This document shows, in pieces, positions 7,375 through 15,123 of a stretch of DNA of 26,767 bases (within the stretch, counting starts at the first letter, position 1; each line of letters begins with the position of its first letter). The position numbers and the translations under genes are program-made. A model generated the notes under the pieces. The model was not told where the DNA came from. It ran no database searches and saw only the letters and a program-made list of their open reading frames with translations. Location: assembly GCA_947632165.1 (NCBI GenBank), contig CANROI010000001.1:1-26767 (forward strand). The letters are read 5' to 3'. Origin of the DNA: an uncultured Clostridia bacterium (GTDB lineage: Bacteria > Bacillota > Clostridia > Christensenellales > Borkfalkiaceae).

Positions 7375-7743
7375 TTACAGCACCTCCGGAGCGAGGGATA
7401 TGATCCTCATGTAGTCCTTCTCTCTCAGCTCACGCGCGATGGGCCCGAAGATACGGGTGCCCTTCGGCTGCTTCTGAGCGTCGATGATGACCGCCGCATT
7501 GTCGTCGAAGCGGATGTAGGTACCGTCCGGACGGCGGATGCCCTTTGCGCTTCTCACGATGACCGCCTTCACGACTTCGCCCTTCTTGACCGCGCCGCCG
7601 GGCGTCGCCGTCTTGACCGACGCAACAATCACGTCGCCGATATTGCCGCATCTGCGGAAGGAGCCGCCCAAGACGCGAATACACATCAGCTCTTTTGCGC
7701 CCGAGTTGTCCGCCGCTTTCAGCCTTGTTTGAGGTTGTATCAT
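7375..7743 (-). CDS. rplN: 50S ribosomal protein L14
   Basis: L14 is at the subunit interface and forms inter-subunit bridges. The 122-residue protein matches the family length. It shows the family pattern MIQPQTRLKAADNSGAKELMCIRVLGG, the GDVIVASVKTATPGG segment, and the C-terminal TRIFGPIARELREKDYMRIISLAPEVL. It is 22 nt downstream of rpsQ and 3 nt upstream of rplX. Confidence 0.98.
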   Translation of the reverse strand: MIQPQTRLKAADNSGAKELMCIRVLGGSFRRCGNIGDVIVASVKTATPGGAVKKGEVVKAVIVRSAKGIRRPDGTYIRFDDNAAVIIDAQKQPKGTRIFGPIARELREKDYMRIISLAPEVL

Positions 7744-7765
7744 AGGTCTTTACTCTCCTTATTCC

Positions 7766-8020
7766 TTACTTCGCCTTCTCGACGATCTCGGCGACTCTCC
7801 AATTCTTGTCTTTACTGAGCTTTCTCGTCTCGACGATACGAACCTTGTCGCCCACGCCGCACTCATTGACTTCGTCGTGCGCCTTGAACCGCTTGGTACG
7901 GGTGATCGTCTTCTTGTAGACGGGGTGCTTGCGCTTATCCGTTACCGCAACGACGACCGTCTTATCCATCTTGTCGGATACCACGATGCCGACTCTCTCT
8001 TTTCTCAGATTTCTTTCCAT
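7766..8020 (-). CDS. rpsQ: 30S ribosomal protein S17
   Basis: S17 is a primary 16S rRNA-binding OB-fold protein. I start it at the ATG at 8018-8020 (MERNLRKERVG), giving 84 residues, because AAGGTGA lies about 4 nt upstream and matches the anti-Shine-Dalgarno. An in-frame GTG three codons earlier lies inside that ribosome-binding site. The core VSDKMDKTVVVAVTDKRKHPVYKK and KLSKDKNWRVAEIVEKA are standard S17. The ribosome-binding site abuts the rpmC stop. Confidence 0.97.
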   Translation of the reverse strand: MERNLRKERVGIVVSDKMDKTVVVAVTDKRKHPVYKKTITRTKRFKAHDEVNECGVGDKVRIVETRKLSKDKNWRVAEIVEKAK

Positions 8021-8030
8021 GTTCGTCACC

Positions 8031-8225
8031 TTATGCCTTTAATTCCCTTGCGCGGAGTTCCGTATTCACTCTCGCGATATCCCGCTTGCAGTTCCGGATG
8101 GACAGGGGATTCTCGAGCTGCCCGGAGGCATGGCGGAAACGGAGATTGAAGAGTTCGCTCTTCAGTTCCTTGAGTTTCTTATTGAGCTCGGTTTCGCTCA
8201 TGTTGTGTAACTCTGTCGCTTTCAT
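8031..8225 (-). CDS. rpmC: 50S ribosomal protein L29
   Basis: L29 sits by the exit tunnel and is part of the docking site for SRP and trigger factor. The 64-residue protein has the two-helix pattern MSETELNKKLKELKSELFNLRF and then the RNCKRDIARVNTELRARE helix typical of L29. Its ATG overlaps the rplP stop by one base (TGATG), indicating translational coupling. Confidence 0.98.
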   Translation of the reverse strand: MKATELHNMSETELNKKLKELKSELFNLRFRHASGQLENPLSIRNCKRDIARVNTELRARELKA

Positions 8226-8668
8226 CAGACTTCACCGCCTTCTGCCTTATTTGCCTCAAGCTCTTCCTTCTTGACGAATTTGCACTTGATGGGAAGTTTG
8301 TGACCCGCAAGGCGCATCGCTTCGCGCGCGACGTCCTCAGGCACGCCCGCCATCTCGAACATGACTCTGCCCGGCTTTACGACCGCGACCCAAAATTCCA
8401 CCGCGCCTTTACCGGAACCCATACGGGCTTCCGCGGGGTGGCGGGTGATGGGCTTATGAGGGAAGATGTCGATCCAGACCTGGCCGCCTCTCTTGATGAA
8501 ACGGGTCATTGCGATACGGGCAGCCTCGATCTGGTTGGACTTGATCCAGCCCGCCTCTTCGGCGACGAGACCGTAATCTCCGTATGCGACGAAATTTCCC
8601 TTATGCGCCACGCCCTTCAGGGAACCGCGGTGCTGTTTTCTTCTCTTGACTCTCTTCGGAATTAACAT
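8225..8668 (-). CDS. rplP: 50S ribosomal protein L16
   Basis: L16 organises the A-site tRNA region of the 50S subunit. The start MLIPKRVKRRKQHRG at 8668 is the invariant family start, its ATG overlaps the rpsC stop by one base, and AGGAGG precedes it. The longer open frame into rpsC is discarded. The 147-residue product shows IEAARIAMTRFIKRGGQVWIDIFPHKPIT and MGSGKGAVEFWVAVVKPGRVMFEM, both classical L16 signatures. Confidence 0.98.
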   Translation of the reverse strand: MLIPKRVKRRKQHRGSLKGVAHKGNFVAYGDYGLVAEEAGWIKSNQIEAARIAMTRFIKRGGQVWIDIFPHKPITRHPAEARMGSGKGAVEFWVAVVKPGRVMFEMAGVPEDVAREAMRLAGHKLPIKCKFVKKEELEANKAEGGEV

Positions 8669-9327
8669 TACTTGCCTCCTTCCGCCTTCTTCGCGGCTTT
8701 CAGGACTTCGCCCTTGTAGATCCAGCACTTCACGCCGATCATGCCGAAGGTCGTGTGCGCTTCCGCAAAGCCGTAGTCGATATCGGCGCGCAGCGTCTGA
8801 AGCGGAATGCTGCCGTCGTGATAGTGCTCGCAGCCTGCGATCTCACGGCCGTCGAGACGGCCCGAAACCTGCATCTTGACGCCCTTCACGCCCGCGCGCA
8901 TCGTTCTGCCGATCGCCTGCTTGATGGCTCTTCTGAACGCGATACGCTTCTCGAGCTGCGCCGCAACGCTCTCGGCGACGAGCTGCGCGTCCGCGTCGGG
9001 TTTTCTGACCTCGGTCACGTTGATGATGACCTGCTTCCCGCCCGTGAGCTTGGCAAGGTCCTTCTTGATGACCTCGATCTCCGCGCCGGCCTTGCCGATG
9101 AGCACGCCGGGACGGCCCGTGTGGATGGTGACGACGATCTTGCCCGCCGCCCTCTCGATGAGGATGCGCGAGACTGCCGCCGCATAATACTTCTTTTTGA
9201 GGAACGTGCGGATGTTATAGTCTTCCTTCAGATAAGCGGAAAATTCCTTCTTGTCGGCATACCACTGGGTATCCCAGCCTTTGATTACTCCGACTCTGAG
9301 TCCGTGAGGATTAACTTTTTGTCCCAT
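8668..9327 (-). CDS. rpsC: 30S ribosomal protein S3
   Basis: S3 lies at the mRNA entry site with S4 and S5 and contributes to mRNA unwinding. The 219-residue protein starts MGQKVNPHGLRVGVIKGWD and has the KH-type RNA-binding segment with GRPGVLIGKAGAEIEVIKKDL. Its C-terminal part has ADIDYGFAEAHTTFGMIGVKCWIYKGE. It begins 1 nt after rplV and overlaps the rplP start by one base. Confidence 0.98.
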   Translation of the reverse strand: MGQKVNPHGLRVGVIKGWDTQWYADKKEFSAYLKEDYNIRTFLKKKYYAAAVSRILIERAAGKIVVTIHTGRPGVLIGKAGAEIEVIKKDLAKLTGGKQVIINVTEVRKPDADAQLVAESVAAQLEKRIAFRRAIKQAIGRTMRAGVKGVKMQVSGRLDGREIAGCEHYHDGSIPLQTLRADIDYGFAEAHTTFGMIGVKCWIYKGEVLKAAKKAEGGK

Positions 9328-9328
9328 G

Positions 9329-9730
9329 TTAGATATTTCCCTCCGCTTTCTTCACATCGAGGATGACCGTGATGTGGCTCGTTCTTTTCAGGATCGCATG
9401 ACCTCTGCCCTTGGAGACGGGCTGCATGCGCTTCAGGCTCGTGCCGCCGTTCGCGAAGCACTCCGCCACGAACAGATCGGATCTGTCCATCTCGTTGTTG
9501 TGTTCCGCGTTTGCGACCGCGCTCATGAGCACCTTCAGCGCGGGTTCCGCGCCGCCGTTGGGGCAATGCTCCAAGATCGCCTTCGCTTCCGCCACGCTCT
9601 TCCCTCTGATCAGATCGAGCACCGCCCGCACTTTATAGGGGGAAATTCTGATATACTTTGCTACCGCGTAAGGGCGTTTTTCTCTCTTTTCTTCGACCCT
9701 TTCCGCCTTTTTCTTCATATTACCGGCCAT
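9329..9730 (-). CDS. rplV: 50S ribosomal protein L22 with a short N-terminal extension
   Basis: L22 lines the exit tunnel with its extended hairpin. The start at 9730 (MAGNMKKKAERV) has GGAGGAGC directly upstream and gives 133 residues; a longer frame would overlap rpsS. About 20 charged residues precede the usual start region (AVAKYIRISPYKVRAVLDLIRGK). The tunnel hairpin segment (KRMQPVSKGRGHAILKRTSH) is intact. The gap to rpsS is 11 nt. Confidence 0.98.
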   Translation of the reverse strand: MAGNMKKKAERVEEKREKRPYAVAKYIRISPYKVRAVLDLIRGKSVAEAKAILEHCPNGGAEPALKVLMSAVANAEHNNEMDRSDLFVAECFANGGTSLKRMQPVSKGRGHAILKRTSHITVILDVKKAEGNI

Positions 9731-9741
9731 GATGCTCCTCC

Positions 9742-10020
9742 TTACTTCCCGGGCGACGTTGTCTTCGCCGTATGTCCCCTGAAGGTCCTCGTGGGGGCGA
9801 ACTCGCCAAGCTTGCAACCCACCATGTCTTCGGTGATATAGACGGGAACGTGTTTCCTGCCGTCATAGACGGCGATCGTGTGCCCTACCATCTGAGGGAA
9901 AATCGTAGACGCTCTCGACCAGGTCTTGAGCACTTTCTTTTCGTTTGCCTCGTTCATCGCCTCGATGCGCGCAAGCAGCTTCGCTTCGACGTAAGGCCCT
10001 TTCTTGATACTTCTCGACAT
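9742..10020 (-). CDS. rpsS: 30S ribosomal protein S19
   Basis: S19 sits in the 30S head near the A-site tRNA. The 92-residue protein begins MSRSIKKGPYVEAKLL and contains VYDGRKHVPVYITEDMVGCKLGEFAPTRTFRGH, the S19 signature. It lies between rplB (16-nt gap) and rplV. A GGGAGGGG ribosome-binding site precedes it. Confidence 0.98.
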   Translation of the reverse strand: MSRSIKKGPYVEAKLLARIEAMNEANEKKVLKTWSRASTIFPQMVGHTIAVYDGRKHVPVYITEDMVGCKLGEFAPTRTFRGHTAKTTSPGK

Positions 10021-10036
10021 TTCTCATTCCCCTCCC

Positions 10037-10864
10037 TTAGTTGATTCTCTTCAAGATGAACTTGCTCGTCGGATTCTTCTTCTTTCTCGTCTTATATCCG
10101 AGCGCGGGCTTGCCCCAAGGGGTTTCGGGACCCGCATGTCCGACGGGAGATTTGCCTTCGCCACCGCCGTGAGGGTGGTCGTTGGGGTTCATGACCGAGC
10201 CGCGGACGGTGGGACGGATGCCGAGATGGCGCGTCTTGCCCGCTTTGCCGACGCGGATGATATCGTGCTCGAGGTTGCCGACCTGCCCGATCGTCGCCCT
10301 GCACTCCGCGGGGATGAGCCGCATTTCGCCGGAAGGCATCTTGATCGTCGCATACTTGCCTTCGCAAGCCATGATCTGGGCAAAGATGCCGGCGCTTCTG
10401 GCGACCTGTCCGCCCCTTCCGGGCTGGAGCTCGATGTTGTGGACGATCGTGCCGACGGGGATATCCTTCAGGGGAAGGGTGTTCCCGGCCTTGATGTCCG
10501 AACCGGAGCCGCTGACGACCTTGTCGCCGACGTTGAGCCCGACGGGCGCGAGAATGTATCTCTTCTCGCCGTCCGCATAGACGAGGAGGGCGATGTTCGC
10601 GCTGCGGTTGGGATCGTATTGGATGCTCTTCACCGTGGCGGGAATGCCGTCTTTATTTCTCTTGTAGTCGATGATGCGGTACTTTCTCTTGTTGCCGCCG
10701 CCGATGTGGCGCACGGTGATGCGTCCCGCGCTGTTTCTTCCGCCCGAGTGGCGCTGGTCCTCGAGGAGCGCACGCTCCGCCTTGTCCTTGGAGAGTTCCG
10801 AATAATCGGGAACGGTCATGAAGCGGCGGGCGGCGGACGTAGGTTTGTATCTCTTGACTGCCAT
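10037..10864 (-). CDS. rplB: 50S ribosomal protein L2
   Basis: L2 is essential for peptidyl-transferase activity and subunit association. The 275-residue product has the usual length and start (MAVKRYKPTSAARRFMTV). It shows the conserved RHIGGGNKRKYRIIDYKR and, near the C-terminus, VMNPNDHPHGGGEGKSPVG, which includes the functionally important His of the family's HPHGGGEG loop. It is preceded by rplW after 18 nt. Confidence 0.98.
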   Translation of the reverse strand: MAVKRYKPTSAARRFMTVPDYSELSKDKAERALLEDQRHSGGRNSAGRITVRHIGGGNKRKYRIIDYKRNKDGIPATVKSIQYDPNRSANIALLVYADGEKRYILAPVGLNVGDKVVSGSGSDIKAGNTLPLKDIPVGTIVHNIELQPGRGGQVARSAGIFAQIMACEGKYATIKMPSGEMRLIPAECRATIGQVGNLEHDIIRVGKAGKTRHLGIRPTVRGSVMNPNDHPHGGGEGKSPVGHAGPETPWGKPALGYKTRKKKNPTSKFILKRIN

Positions 10865-10882
10865 TTAAGTGTTCCTCCGTTT

Positions 10883-11209
10883 TTACGACAACGAATTGAA
10901 GTATTCGATGGGCTTGCTGTCTTCCTTGAGCTGAACGATCGCCTTCTTGGCGGAGGGCGTGTAGCCCTGCGTTCTGCCCTGTCTCTTCAGCTTGCCGCGC
11001 TTGGTGACGGTGTTCACGCTCTTGACCTCGACGCCGAACATCTTTTCGACGGCGATCTTGATCTGCGTCTTGTTGGCGGTCTTCGCGACGATGAAGGTGT
11101 ATTTCTTACCGTACGCCGTTCTGTCGGACTTGCCCGCTTCGTCGGGCTGGAGACCGTCGTAACCTTTCTCGGTGAGAACGGGCTTTAAGATGATATCTTC
11201 GGGCATCAT
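10883..11209 (-). CDS. rplW: 50S ribosomal protein L23
   Basis: L23 docks trigger factor and SRP at the tunnel exit. The 108-residue protein shows ILKPVLTEKGYD, YTFIVAKTANKTQIKIAVEKMFGV and a basic KRGKLKRQGRTQGYTPSAKKAIV segment. An insertion of about ten residues (PDEAGKSDRTAYG) separates the first helix from the strand; many L23 proteins are shorter here. The ATG overlaps the rplD stop (ATGA). Confidence 0.97.
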   Translation of the reverse strand: MMPEDIILKPVLTEKGYDGLQPDEAGKSDRTAYGKKYTFIVAKTANKTQIKIAVEKMFGVEVKSVNTVTKRGKLKRQGRTQGYTPSAKKAIVQLKEDSKPIEYFNSLS

Positions 11210-11832
11210 ATTGCATAAGCCTCCTCGAGTTTTTTCACCGAACCCTTCGTGAGCACCACGACGGCGTTCGCAACGATTGCATAGGTATTGATCTCCTCGA
11301 CCGAGATCGTGGAGAACTTCTCGATGTTGCGGGAGGCAAGGATGACGTCGCGGTCGTTCTCGTCCATGATGACGACCGTGCGCTTATCGAGCTTGAGCGC
11401 CTTTCTGAACGCCTCCATCTCCTTGGTCTTGGGTGCGGAGACTTTGAGTTCGTCCACGACGAGAAGCTCGCCGTCCGCGACCTTCTTGGAGAGGGCGGAA
11501 AGGAGCGCGCCCGTCTTTGCCTTTGCGTTCATCTTCTTGGAGAAGTCGCGGGACTTGGGTGCGAACACGACGCCGCCCTTGATCCACTGCGGCGCGCGGG
11601 TGGAACCCTGGCGCGCACGGCCCGTGCCCTTCTGCCTCCAGGGCTTTACGCCGCCGCCGCGCACTTCCGTGCGCGTGAGCGTGGACTTCGTGCCCTGGCG
11701 CTGGTTCGCAAGATAGGTGACGACCGCCTGATGGATGAGCGGTTCATTATATTCGACGCCGAAAACCGAGTCCGAAAGTTCGAGATCGCCGACCTCCGCG
11801 CCTTTCATATTATAAATCTTCACGTTTGCCAT
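11206..11832 (-). CDS. rplD: 50S ribosomal protein L4
   Basis: L4 is a primary 23S rRNA binder whose loop reaches the tunnel constriction. In E. coli it also represses its own operon. The 208-residue product contains the loop TRTEVRGGGVKPWRQKGTGRARQGSTRAPQ-type sequence in residues about 50-80 and the C-terminal Rossmann-like part with IMDENDRDVILASRN. It begins 1 nt after rplC and ends overlapping rplW. The upstream S10 leader is structured, but no L4 target can be identified by eye. Confidence 0.97.
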   Translation of the reverse strand: MANVKIYNMKGAEVGDLELSDSVFGVEYNEPLIHQAVVTYLANQRQGTKSTLTRTEVRGGGVKPWRQKGTGRARQGSTRAPQWIKGGVVFAPKSRDFSKKMNAKAKTGALLSALSKKVADGELLVVDELKVSAPKTKEMEAFRKALKLDKRTVVIMDENDRDVILASRNIEKFSTISVEEINTYAIVANAVVVLTKGSVKKLEEAYAI

Positions 11833-11833
11833 T

Positions 11834-12475
11834 TCAATTCTCCTTCGCTTTCACGCTGTTGGAAATGGTCACGACGCTGCCCTTGGGGCCGGGGATCGCG
11901 CCCTTGATGAGGATCGCGTTCCTTGCGACGTCCACTCTCACGACCTCGAGGTTCTGGACGGTGACGTTCTCGACGCCGTACTGACCTGCGAGATGTTTGT
12001 GCTTGAATACGCGCGAGGGATCGCTGATCGAGCCCATGGAGCCGGGCTCTCTGTGGACGGGACCCACGCCGTGCGTCTCTTTGAGGCGGTGCTGGTTCCA
12101 ACGCTTGATGACGCCCGTAAAGCCGTGGCCCTTGGAGACGCCCGCAACGTCGACCTTGTCGCCCGCCGCGAACACATCCGCCTTCACAAGATCGCCGACC
12201 TTATACGCGTCGACCTTGTCGAGCCGCACCTCTTTGAGATACTTGCAGGGCTTTACGCCCGCCTTCTTGAACTGCCCGAGTTCGGGCTTGTTCAACGCCT
12301 TTTCGCTCGCTTCCACGAAGCCGAGCTTGAGCGCGGTATATCCGTCCGTTTCGACCGTCTTGATCTGAACGACGGGACAGGGACCCGCTTCCACGACTGT
12401 GACGGGGATCACTTTCCCGTCAGGGGCAAAGACCTGCGTCATGCCGGCTTTGCGACCGATGATTGCTTTATTCAT
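11834..12475 (-). CDS. rplC: 50S ribosomal protein L3
   Basis: L3 initiates 50S assembly and reaches toward the peptidyl-transferase centre. The 213-residue product starts MNKAIIGRKAGMTQVF. It contains the KGHGFTGVIKRWN segment and the GSMGSISDPSRVFKHKHLAGQYG loop diagnostic of bacterial L3. A TAGGAGTG ribosome-binding site lies upstream. The 68-nt gap to rpsJ is long for this operon and can fold an 8-bp hairpin around 12510. Confidence 0.98.
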   Translation of the reverse strand: MNKAIIGRKAGMTQVFAPDGKVIPVTVVEAGPCPVVQIKTVETDGYTALKLGFVEASEKALNKPELGQFKKAGVKPCKYLKEVRLDKVDAYKVGDLVKADVFAAGDKVDVAGVSKGHGFTGVIKRWNQHRLKETHGVGPVHREPGSMGSISDPSRVFKHKHLAGQYGVENVTVQNLEVVRVDVARNAILIKGAIPGPKGSVVTISNSVKAKEN

Positions 12476-12543
12476 GGATAAAGTTCACTCCTATAAATTT
12501 TTATTTGTGAAAACCGCTCTCGGCAGTTTTTCAACTTCGTGAT

Positions 12544-12846
12544 TTAGCCTAACTTGACCTTGATATCCACGCCAGCGGGAAGGTGGATGGAATCGAGCAG
12601 TTTCGCGTTGGGGGAATAGATGTCGATGATGCGCTTATGGGTGCGCAGTTCGAACTGTTCGCGGGAATCCTTGTCTTTGTGCGGGCTGCGAAGGATTGTG
12701 ACGATCTCGCGTTCGGTGGGAAGCGGAATGGGACCGGAGATCTTCGCTCCGCCCTTCTGCATCGTTTCGACAATCCTGCTCGCCGCCTGATCCACGAGTT
12801 CGTGATCGTAAGCGGACAACTTGATTCTGATCTTCTGACTTGCCAT
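12544..12846 (-). CDS. rpsJ: 30S ribosomal protein S10
   Basis: S10 is a 30S head protein and, as NusE, joins NusB in transcription antitermination. The 100-residue protein has RIKLSAYDHELVDQAASRIVET, the KISGPIPLPTEREI loop and the HKRIIDIYSPNAKLLDSI region of the family. It is the first gene of the ribosomal operon. An AAGGAG site precedes the ATG, and a leader of about 235 nt extends to the promoter at 13088-13116. Confidence 0.98.
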   Translation of the reverse strand: MASQKIRIKLSAYDHELVDQAASRIVETMQKGGAKISGPIPLPTEREIVTILRSPHKDKDSREQFELRTHKRIIDIYSPNAKLLDSIHLPAGVDIKVKLG

Positions 12847-12862
12847 TTCTTCTTACTCCTTT

Positions 12863-12890
12863 TTTATACTAACTGTTTGTTCCGTGTCAA
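12863..12890 (-). promoter_or_regulatory. Possible second promoter close to rpsJ
   Basis: TTGACA (12885-12890), a 16-nt spacer, then TATAAA (12863-12868). Transcripts would start only about 12-14 nt before the ATG, leaving the Shine-Dalgarno at the very 5' end. It would bypass the leader hairpins. It may simply be chance. Confidence 0.3.
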
Positions 12891-12920
12891 CGCATCCGTG
12901 CGTATCGAGGCATTTCAATC

Positions 12921-12949
12921 AAAAAAACACAGCGTTTTTGCGGTGTTTT
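12921..12949 (-). terminator. Candidate attenuator in the S10 leader
   Basis: On the minus strand, AAAACAC pairs with GTGTTTT, continuing past one mismatch into GC/GC around an A-rich loop. A run of seven T residues overlaps and follows the 3' arm. It lies upstream of the whole ribosomal operon, so a constitutive terminator would be harmful; conditional use is the sensible reading. The stem is AU-rich and modest in strength. Confidence 0.4.
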
Positions 12950-13087
12950 CTCGCAAAAGCCTCGGTTAGTCGCAGAGGTCGTGCCTCCACACTTGTCAAC
13001 GGAAATTATCTGCCGAGGGGCTTTTCTTCCCCGGAATTTCAGTAACTTTCCGTCTCAACCCTATACGCATAATGACACAGCTTGATT

Positions 13088-13116
13088 ATTTTAGCATATT
13101 GTCAAACCCGTGTCAA
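13088..13116 (-). promoter_or_regulatory. Main promoter of the S10-spc operon
   Basis: The -35 TTGACA (13111-13116) and the -10 TAAAAT (13088-13093) are separated by exactly 17 nt, with an extended -10 TGC just upstream of the hexamer. This near-consensus housekeeping-type promoter fits a highly expressed ribosomal operon. A second TTGACA-like copy lies within the spacer. Confidence 0.8.
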
Positions 13117-13250
13117 CGATTTTATGCGATTATCTGCAAATTTTTTTGCCTTGCGGAGCGTTTTTTATACCTTTTTTCGGGTTTTCGCGCGGAAATGCCG
13201 CCCGCGCGCAAAAATCGGCCCCGGCCGCCCCACGGCGTTCTTGCGGGGAA

Positions 13251-13282
13251 ACGCCGCGGCGCGAATATTCGCGCCGCGGCGT
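13251..13282 (-). terminator. 32-bp perfect palindrome downstream of rny
   Basis: A perfect GC-rich palindrome centred on AATATT begins 29 nt after the rny stop codon. In RNA it forms a very stable hairpin. Only a short T stretch follows on the minus strand (GTTTCC), so termination is probable but not textbook. Further short GC hairpins follow, one (near 13215-13228) trailed by ATTTTTG. Confidence 0.6.
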
Positions 13283-13311
13283 CCGTTGCCTTGATGATTT
13301 GTTTTTGCGGA

Positions 13312-14925
13312 TCACTTCGCGTATTCCACGCTGCGAAATTCGCGGATGACATTGACCTTGATTTGGCCGGGATATTCGAGTTCGCTCTCGATCTTCTTTG
13401 CGATGTCCTTGGCAAGGAAGAGCGCCTTGGCGTCGTCGATGACCTCGGGCTTCACGATCACGCGGACCTCTCTGCCCGCCTGGATCGCATAGCTCTTGTC
13501 CACGCCGTTGAATCCTGAGGCGATCGCCTCGAGCTTCTCGAGCCGCTTGACATAGCCTGCGCCCGTCTCCCGTCTCGCGCCCGGGCGCGCGCCCGAGACC
13601 GCGTCCGCAGCCTGCACGAGCACCGCCTCGATCGTCTTGGGTTCCACATCGCCGTGATGCGCCATGATCGCGTTGACGATCATCGCGTTTTCCTTATACT
13701 TCTTCGCGAGATCGGCGCCGATCTGGATATGCGTGCCCTCCTGCTCGTGGTCGACGGCCTTGCCGATGTCGTGCAGGAGCCCCGCGCGCTTGGCGAAGTT
13801 GACGTCGAGCCCAAGCTCCTGTGCCATGAGCCCCGCGAGCTGTGCGACCTCGATGGAATGGCGGTAGACGTTCTGCCCGTAAGAGGTACGGAATTTGAGG
13901 CGGCCGATGAGCTTGATGAGTTCGGGATGGAGCCCGAAGATGCCGACCTCGAACATTGCATTCTCACCCGCGGCCTTGATCTGCTGGTCGAGTTCCTTGG
14001 TGACCTTTTCCACCGTCTCCTCGATGCGGGCGGGGTGAATGCGGCCGTCCGAGATGAGCCGCTCGAGCGTGAGGCGGGCGATCTCCCGCCGCACGGGGTC
14101 GAATCCCGAGAGGATGACGACCTCGGGCGTATCGTCGATGACGAGCTCGATGCCCGTCGCATTCTCGATCGCGCGGATGTTTCTGCCCTCGCGGCCGATG
14201 ATGCGCGCCTTCATATCGTCGTTGGGAAGGGGCACGACGGAGACGGTCGTCTCCGACGCGTGGTCGGACGCGCAGCGCTGGATCGCAAGAGAAATGATGT
14301 TCTTTGCGTTCATGTCGGCGTCGTCTTTGGCCTGCTGTTCGAGGTTGCGGACCTGCATCGCGCAGTCGCGCCGCGTCTCGTCGAGGATCTCGTCGGTGAG
14401 CTGCTTCTTCGCCTCCTCTTTGGTGAGCTGGGCGATGCGCTCGAGCTCCTGGATCATGAGCTCCTGCTGATGGGAGACCTGCTCCTGCGCCTTTTCGACC
14501 TCTTCGGTTTTCTTCGCCAAATTCTTCTTCTGGTCCTCGAGGGACTGCTCCTTGCGGGAAATTTCGCTCTCGCGCTTTTCGAGCATATCCTCTTGCCTGC
14601 CGAGACGGGATTCCACGCGCTGCTGTTCGGCGCGCTTCTCCTTCATCTCCTGTTCGAATTCGTTTCTTCGCTTCAGATCCTGTTCCTTGGATTCTAAAAT
14701 TGCTTCCTTCTTGAGCTGTTTGCATTCCGCCTGCGCGTTTGCAAGCATCTCTTCCACTTTTTTCGACGTTTCGTCGAGTTTCTGTTCAGACTTCTTCTTG
14801 GAAACTTGTTTCAGAATATACCATGTGACGGCGCCGCCGATCGCAAGCCCGAGGATGGGCAGGATGACGAGCAGGGCGATTGCCCAACCGTCCACCGCAA
14901 GGAGCAGGCCGATCAACTGATTCAT
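13312..14925 (-). CDS. rny: Ribonuclease Y
   Basis: RNase Y is the membrane-anchored endoribonuclease that starts mRNA decay and processing in many Gram-positive bacteria. The 537-residue protein has an N-terminal transmembrane helix (about residues 13-38), a long charged coiled coil (about 40-210), a KH RNA-binding domain with IIGREGRNIRAIE (242-254), and an HD phosphodiesterase domain. The HD domain has His356, the His385-Asp386 pair (LLHDIGK) and Asp441. AAGGAGG lies 12 nt before the ATG, slightly far. The gene has its own promoter and is monocistronic, between nadE and the S10 operon. Confidence 0.98.
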   Translation of the reverse strand: MNQLIGLLLAVDGWAIALLVILPILGLAIGGAVTWYILKQVSKKKSEQKLDETSKKVEEMLANAQAECKQLKKEAILESKEQDLKRRNEFEQEMKEKRAEQQRVESRLGRQEDMLEKRESEISRKEQSLEDQKKNLAKKTEEVEKAQEQVSHQQELMIQELERIAQLTKEEAKKQLTDEILDETRRDCAMQVRNLEQQAKDDADMNAKNIISLAIQRCASDHASETTVSVVPLPNDDMKARIIGREGRNIRAIENATGIELVIDDTPEVVILSGFDPVRREIARLTLERLISDGRIHPARIEETVEKVTKELDQQIKAAGENAMFEVGIFGLHPELIKLIGRLKFRTSYGQNVYRHSIEVAQLAGLMAQELGLDVNFAKRAGLLHDIGKAVDHEQEGTHIQIGADLAKKYKENAMIVNAIMAHHGDVEPKTIEAVLVQAADAVSGARPGARRETGAGYVKRLEKLEAIASGFNGVDKSYAIQAGREVRVIVKPEVIDDAKALFLAKDIAKKIESELEYPGQIKVNVIREFRSVEYAK

Positions 14926-15008
14926 ATGTTTTTTCAGCCTCCTTGGGAATGATTTGACTTATCTTTTAAGAATACCCCGAAAGGGCATAGTTAGACATTG
15001 TCGTAAGC
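14926..15008 (-). other. 5' leader of rny
   Basis: This untranslated leader of about 75 nt starts near 15002. It contains a small hairpin with a UUUC-type loop (ATGCCC pairing with GGGGTAT, around 14977-14995). No ORF and no terminator were seen. Confidence 0.4.
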
Positions 15009-15037
15009 ATTATACTATATTTTGTTGGGCTTGTCAA
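15009..15037 (-). promoter_or_regulatory. Promoter of rny
   Basis: Consensus -35 TTGACA (15032-15037) and consensus -10 TATAAT (15009-15014) with a 17-nt spacer. It is one of the two perfect-hexamer pairs one could ask for in a housekeeping promoter. It lies back to back with the plus-strand promoter at 15089-15117. Confidence 0.88.
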
Positions 15038-15088
15038 TCGAATCACAAACGATATGGGGGAGCTTTGCAAAAAAATTTCTCTTTTTCG

Positions 15089-15117
15089 TTGACGGAACGC
15101 TTCGAACATGTTATAAT
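15089..15117 (+). promoter_or_regulatory. Promoter of the plus-strand structured RNA
   Basis: -35 TTGACG (15089-15094), a 17-nt spacer, -10 TATAAT (15112-15117). The predicted start, about 15124, coincides with the first base of the long RNA stem. It is the only strong plus-strand promoter I found in the window. Confidence 0.8.
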
Positions 15118-15123
15118 GAAGAT

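Larger units (their letters stand above)
12847..13087 (-). promoter_or_regulatory. Structured leader of the S10 operon
   Basis: Between the promoter and rpsJ lies an untranslated leader of about 235 nt with no credible ORF. Read on the minus strand, it can form in order a GC-rich hairpin (13013-13034, CCGGGG with CCCCtCGG), a small hairpin GAGG/CCTC (12975-12987), and a terminator-like hairpin with U-tract (12921-12949). The last is enclosed by CGAGGC (12959-12964) pairing with GCCTCG (12906-12911). Alternative pairings of the GAGGC segments are possible, suggesting regulated read-through. The controlling ligand is unknown. Confidence 0.5.

Noticed and set aside
8021..8029. GTG start for rpsQ three codons earlier
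   Set aside because: The GTG is part of the AAGGTGA ribosome-binding site serving the ATG at 8020.
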